Positions 14,365-16,737 of a stretch of DNA of 16,737 bases are shown here, one piece after another. The position numbers were made by a program, and so were the translations under genes. The notes beneath the pieces are model-generated. The model was not told the DNA's origin, ran no database searches, and was given only the letters and a program-made list of their open reading frames with translations. The stretch's first letter is position 1. The number at the start of each line of letters is the position of its first letter. The DNA is from an uncultured Romboutsia sp. (GTDB lineage Bacteria > Bacillota > Clostridia > Peptostreptococcales > Peptostreptococcaceae): NCBI GenBank assembly GCA_937880075.1, contig CALFLM010000006.1, positions 1 to 16,737 of the forward strand. The letters run 5' to 3'.

Positions 14365-15309
14365 ATGAAGAAGAATAAAGTTGTAATAGTTGGAACAGGT
14401 ATGGTAGGTATGAGTTACGCTTACTCTATGTTAAATCAAGGTACATGTGAAGAATTAGTTTTAATAGATATAGATAAAAAGCGTGCAGAAGGAGAAGCAA
14501 TAGACTTAAATCATGGTCTTAGTTTTGCGCCTAGAAAAATGAACATATATGCTGGGGATTACAGTGATTGTAAAGATGCATACCTAATATGTATAACAGC
14601 AGGTGCCATACAACTAGAAGGTGAAACTAGACTAGACCTACTTCACAAAAATACTAAGATAATGAAGTTTATTATAAGTGAAATAAAAAAATCAGGATTT
14701 GAGGGGATAATATTAGTTGCTTCAAATCCAGTTGATATAATGACTTACGTTTGCTGGAAATTATCAGGATATGATAAATCAAAGGTAATTGGCTCAGGAA
14801 CTACATTAGACTCAGCAAGACTTAGATATACATTAGGTGAAAGATTAGATGTAAACCCAAAAGATATAAATGCATATGTTATGGGAGAGCATGGTGATTC
14901 TCAATTTGTAGCATGGAGTTATTCATTATGTGGAGTTCAACCGATATATCAAATAGCATCAAGAAAAGATAGTAAGATAAAATTTGAAGATTTAGAGAAA
15001 ATAGAAGATGAAGTTAGAAATATAGCTTATAAGATAATAGAATGTAAAAAGTCAACATATTATGGTATAGGTATGGCTTTAACAAGAATAACTAAGGCAA
15101 TACTTGAAAATGAAAATAGTGTGCTTACAGTATCATCATATTTAAATGGAGAGTATGGTCATGATGATGTATATATCGCTGTACCAAGTATCGTTAATGG
15201 AGAAGGTGTAAGAGAAGTTATTCATCTTCCATTAGATCGTGAAGAGAAAGAAAAGTTAGATAAATCTATAGAGATAATGAAAGAAAATATAAATAAGCTA
15301 GATATATAA
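14365..15309 (+). CDS. ldh: L-lactate dehydrogenase
   Basis: Reduces pyruvate to L-lactate with NADH, regenerating NAD in fermentation; 314 aa, normal length, cytoplasmic tetramer. The NAD motif GTGMVGMS (11-18) is followed by D36 in the LIDIDKKRAEG strand, which favours NAD over NADP. The mobile loop AGAIQLEGETRLDL holds Q83, which selects lactate over malate, and the catalytic R89. SNPVDIMTY, DSARLRYTLGERL (substrate arginine) and GEHGDSQF with proton-donor H176 complete the site. The loop reads QLEGETR where most LDHs have Q-x-PGETR. GGGAGG lies 6 nt before ATG. It has its own terminator, so it is a single gene. Confidence 0.93.
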   Translation: MKKNKVVIVGTGMVGMSYAYSMLNQGTCEELVLIDIDKKRAEGEAIDLNHGLSFAPRKMNIYAGDYSDCKDAYLICITAGAIQLEGETRLDLLHKNTKIMKFIISEIKKSGFEGIILVASNPVDIMTYVCWKLSGYDKSKVIGSGTTLDSARLRYTLGERLDVNPKDINAYVMGEHGDSQFVAWSYSLCGVQPIYQIASRKDSKIKFEDLEKIEDEVRNIAYKIIECKKSTYYGIGMALTRITKAILENENSVLTVSSYLNGEYGHDDVYIAVPSIVNGEGVREVIHLPLDREEKEKLDKSIEIMKENINKLDI

Positions 15310-15313
15310 AAAT

Positions 15314-15349
15314 AAGAAGTTGAGATATTCTCAACTTCTTAAGTTTTTT
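15314..15349 (+). terminator. Intrinsic terminator of ldh
   Basis: AAGAAGTTGAGA (15314-15325) pairs perfectly with 15329-15340 around a 3-nt loop, followed three bases later by TTTTTT (15344-15349). Confidence 0.85.
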
Positions 15350-15363
15350 AGTATAATTATAAA

Positions 15364-15407
15364 ATACCCTATATAGACTAGTTATACTTATAAGCAATAT
15401 AGGGTTT
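15364..15407 (-). terminator. Possible terminator of the minus-strand membrane protein gene
   Basis: CCCTATAT (15367-15374) pairs with ATATAGGG (15397-15404), extendable with one mismatch, around a 22-nt loop. On the minus strand it follows the stop at 15417 and leads into a short T-rich tail. The long loop makes it weaker than the others. Confidence 0.45.
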
Positions 15408-15416
15408 ATTATATAT

Positions 15417-15965
15417 TTATATTTTTTTTATATAATATATAATCATGATAATGCTTCCAAATAAAGCATCTATCATATCATTCATTGTGTCAGTAAGTCC
15501 TCCTTGTTGGGTGTTCATTTTGAAGAGAGTATCTAATGTATACTCAACAATTTCACAGACAGATGCAAACCCCATTGTAAAAAAGAATAGTAGGATAACT
15601 GCTAATAATTTACTAGTAAAATTACTTACTTTGACAATTTTAATAATATTAAAGCCAATCTTAACAGTTATAAATCCAGACCAAAAGTGTAAAAAATCAT
15701 CATAGTGTTTTATACTATCATAAAATCTAAATGAAGATCCAAAAACTAAACAAAATAGTATAAATAAACTTCCAACTATATATAGACTACTATCTAATAT
15801 AATAAAATTTTTGGAATAGGCAAATCTAATAATTAAATTGATGACAAATGCAACTGTAGGTAGAGCTACATTTTTATAATCTTTGTTAAATAAAAAATAT
15901 CCTATAGAAATTATATATATTATACAAATAACTATATCAAAATAATTTATTTTTTTAAATTTCAT
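15417..15965 (-). CDS. Six-helix membrane protein, YjdF/DUF2238-like
   Basis: Integral membrane protein of 182 aa. Hydrophobic segments lie at about residues 8-26, 34-49, 58-77, 92-110, 118-136 and 164-179. Between them are the polar motifs HYDDFLHFWSG (87-97), CEIVEYTLD (137-145) and QQGGLTDTMNDMIDALFG (153-170). The paired Asp/His and Glu motifs followed by D-x-x-x-D before the last helix resemble the YjdF/DUF2238 group, whose function is not established. Conserved acidic and His residues inside the membrane could bind metal or substrate, but that is inference. ATG 15965 is preceded by AAAGAGG about 10 nt away, a modest SD. It is convergent with ldh and is not obviously part of an operon. 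Confidence 0.75.
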   Translation of the reverse strand: MKFKKINYFDIVICIIYIISIGYFLFNKDYKNVALPTVAFVINLIIRFAYSKNFIILDSSLYIVGSLFILFCLVFGSSFRFYDSIKHYDDFLHFWSGFITVKIGFNIIKIVKVSNFTSKLLAVILLFFFTMGFASVCEIVEYTLDTLFKMNTQQGGLTDTMNDMIDALFGSIIMIIYYIKKI

Positions 15966-16046
15966 AATATACCAGCCTCTTTATTCATTTATTTAAATAT
16001 ATCTTATGTAATAAATTAAAAAATTATAAAAACAAAATTAATTTAA

Positions 16047-16108
16047 ATAAATACACTAAGCTATATAAAATAGATGTAGAATAGATTTATATAGCTTAGT
16101 GTATTTAT
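16047..16108. repeat. 23-bp perfect inverted repeat
   Basis: Bases 16047-16069 pair without mismatch with 16086-16108 around a 16-nt loop; the inner part reads CACTAAGCTATATAAA. It lies about 80 bp upstream of the 15965 start. Neither side has a clean T run, so it is not a standard terminator. It may be a processing hairpin, an operator or a decayed miniature element. Confidence 0.8.
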
Positions 16109-16200
16109 ATAGGTATAAATTTCTAAATAAAAAACTCAACTAATATAACTATTTGTTCTAGTTAATTTTTTCAATAGATGGTAAATATAATAAATAATAG

Positions 16201-16238
16201 ACCTCGCAAGTATTTTGTATAAAAACACTTGCAGAGGT
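16201..16238 (-). terminator. Probable terminator of the ZIP transporter gene
   Basis: ACCTC-GCAAGT (16201-16211) pairs with ACTTGC-A-GAGGT (16227-16238, one bulged A), and TTTT/AAAA closes the top around a 5-nt loop. It lies 58 nt after the ZIP stop on the minus strand, with a T-rich but interrupted tail. Confidence 0.6.
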
Positions 16239-16295
16239 ATTTACTTCAATATAAACATAGTATAAAGTGTTTAGCTTATATTGACAATTTATCTT

Positions 16296-16737
16296 CTATC
16301 CAAGAGCAACATCTAAGATCATCATAAGTGTAAATCCTATTATCACACCTACTGTTGTTAAATTTTTATTTTCTATGCAGGCTTCAGGAATAAGTTCAGA
16401 TGAAACTACTCCAATCATAGCACCAGCAGAAAATGCTAAAAGTATAGGTAATACATTTCTCATAGCTATAGCCATAAAAACACCTAAAACGCCAGCTATA
16501 GGTTCAACAAGCCCTGATGCCTGCCCATACAAGAAACTCTTTCCAACTGGAAAACCTTCACGTCTTAAAGGCAAAGATACTGCAGCGCCTTCAGGAAAGT
16601 TTTGAAGACCTATACCTACAGCTAAAAGGATTGCACTAGCAACTGTACATCCAGGGATTTTAAGTGCAGCACCACCAAAAGCTACTCCAACTGCTAATCC
16701 TTCTGGGATATTATGAAGCGTAACCGCTAAAACTAAT
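16296..16737 (-). CDS. ZIP-family metal transporter, GufA-like (N-terminus beyond window)
   Basis: The open frame runs in from the window edge at 16736 to TAG at 16298-16296, giving 146 residues of the C-terminal part. A shorter start inside it (TTG 16574) is not the true start, because the frame is open and conserved upstream. It contains the two metal-binding helix motifs of ZIP proteins: LHNIPEGLAVGVAFGG at the edge, then GLQNFPEGAAVSLPLRREG. GQASGLVEPIAG, LLAFSAGAMIGVVSSELIPE and a last hydrophobic helix ending ILDVALG follow. ZIP proteins import Zn, Fe or Mn into the cytoplasm. The GufA branch has Gln for His in the second motif, as here. Which metal is carried cannot be told. The terminator is at 16201-16238. 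Confidence 0.9.
   Translation of the reverse strand, partial: LVLAVTLHNIPEGLAVGVAFGGAALKIPGCTVASAILLAVGIGLQNFPEGAAVSLPLRREGFPVGKSFLYGQASGLVEPIAGVLGVFMAIAMRNVLPILLAFSAGAMIGVVSSELIPEACIENKNLTTVGVIIGFTLMMILDVALG

Larger units (their letters stand above)
15966..16295. other. 330-bp intergenic region with two hairpins, no gene seen
   Basis: AT-rich spacer between two minus-strand genes. It holds a 23-bp perfect inverted repeat (16047-16108) and a terminator-like hairpin (16201-16238). I find no ORF with an SD, no clear -35/-10 pair and no RNA gene signature in the rest. Confidence 0.6.

Noticed and set aside
15445..15705. Plus-strand 86-aa frame
   Set aside because: Antisense shadow of the membrane protein gene, without an SD.
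16296..16574. A 92-aa protein starting at TTG 16574
   Set aside because: The same frame is open to the window edge and encodes conserved ZIP motifs upstream, so this is the tail of a larger gene.
16375..16605. Plus-strand 76-aa frame
   Set aside because: Antisense shadow of the ZIP transporter gene.

Overview
The window is very AT-rich chromosomal DNA. Codon use favours AGA and ATA, Shine-Dalgarno (SD) sites are strong AGGAGG types, and short hairpin-plus-U terminators follow most genes. With the gene content (split permease pair, firmicute-type GalT, GufA-like ZIP protein, many short Lys/Asn-rich proteins) this points to a low-GC Firmicute of the Clostridia, most likely Peptostreptococcaceae. 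That placement is inference. I see no insertion sequence, phage gene, CRISPR array, tRNA or rRNA.

Layout. 1-232: 3' end of a LysM-repeat protein. 431-2360: an OmpR/PhoB-type response regulator overlapping a membrane histidine kinase. 2363-2543: four 11-bp tandem repeats, a -10-like box, a hairpin with a CCUCC loop and a terminator, which I read as a candidate small RNA controlled by the adjacent regulator. 2523-3511 (minus): two half-size permease subunits overlapping by 4 nt. 3745-4292: two small charged proteins, each with its own terminator. 4503-5735 (minus): a class I/II aminotransferase resembling LL-diaminopimelate aminotransferase, divergent from a 56-aa unknown protein (5928-6098); a 14-bp GTATATAC-centred palindrome precedes each. 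6228-7550: a cysteine desulfurase-like enzyme.

7551-7897 is a long intergenic region with an unexplained, relatively GC-rich segment and then two LacI-type operators. These control the Leloir operon galK-galE-galT plus a LacI/GalR regulator (7898-12601). Galactose would be phosphorylated by GalK, given UMP by GalT and epimerised through GalE. No galactose transporter or mutarotase is in the window. 12801-14042 (minus): a DEAD-box-family helicase with a DEVD motif. 14365-15309: L-lactate dehydrogenase. 15417-15965 (minus): a six-helix membrane protein. 16296-16737 (minus): a ZIP metal transporter running off the window edge.

Several starts were moved to the codon that fits the SD: permease half 1 (3511), aminotransferase (5735), galK (7898) and helicase (14042). 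Three small genes (52, 56 and 72 aa) and a truncated gene at each window edge are included. Family assignments rest on motifs read by eye; no database search was possible.
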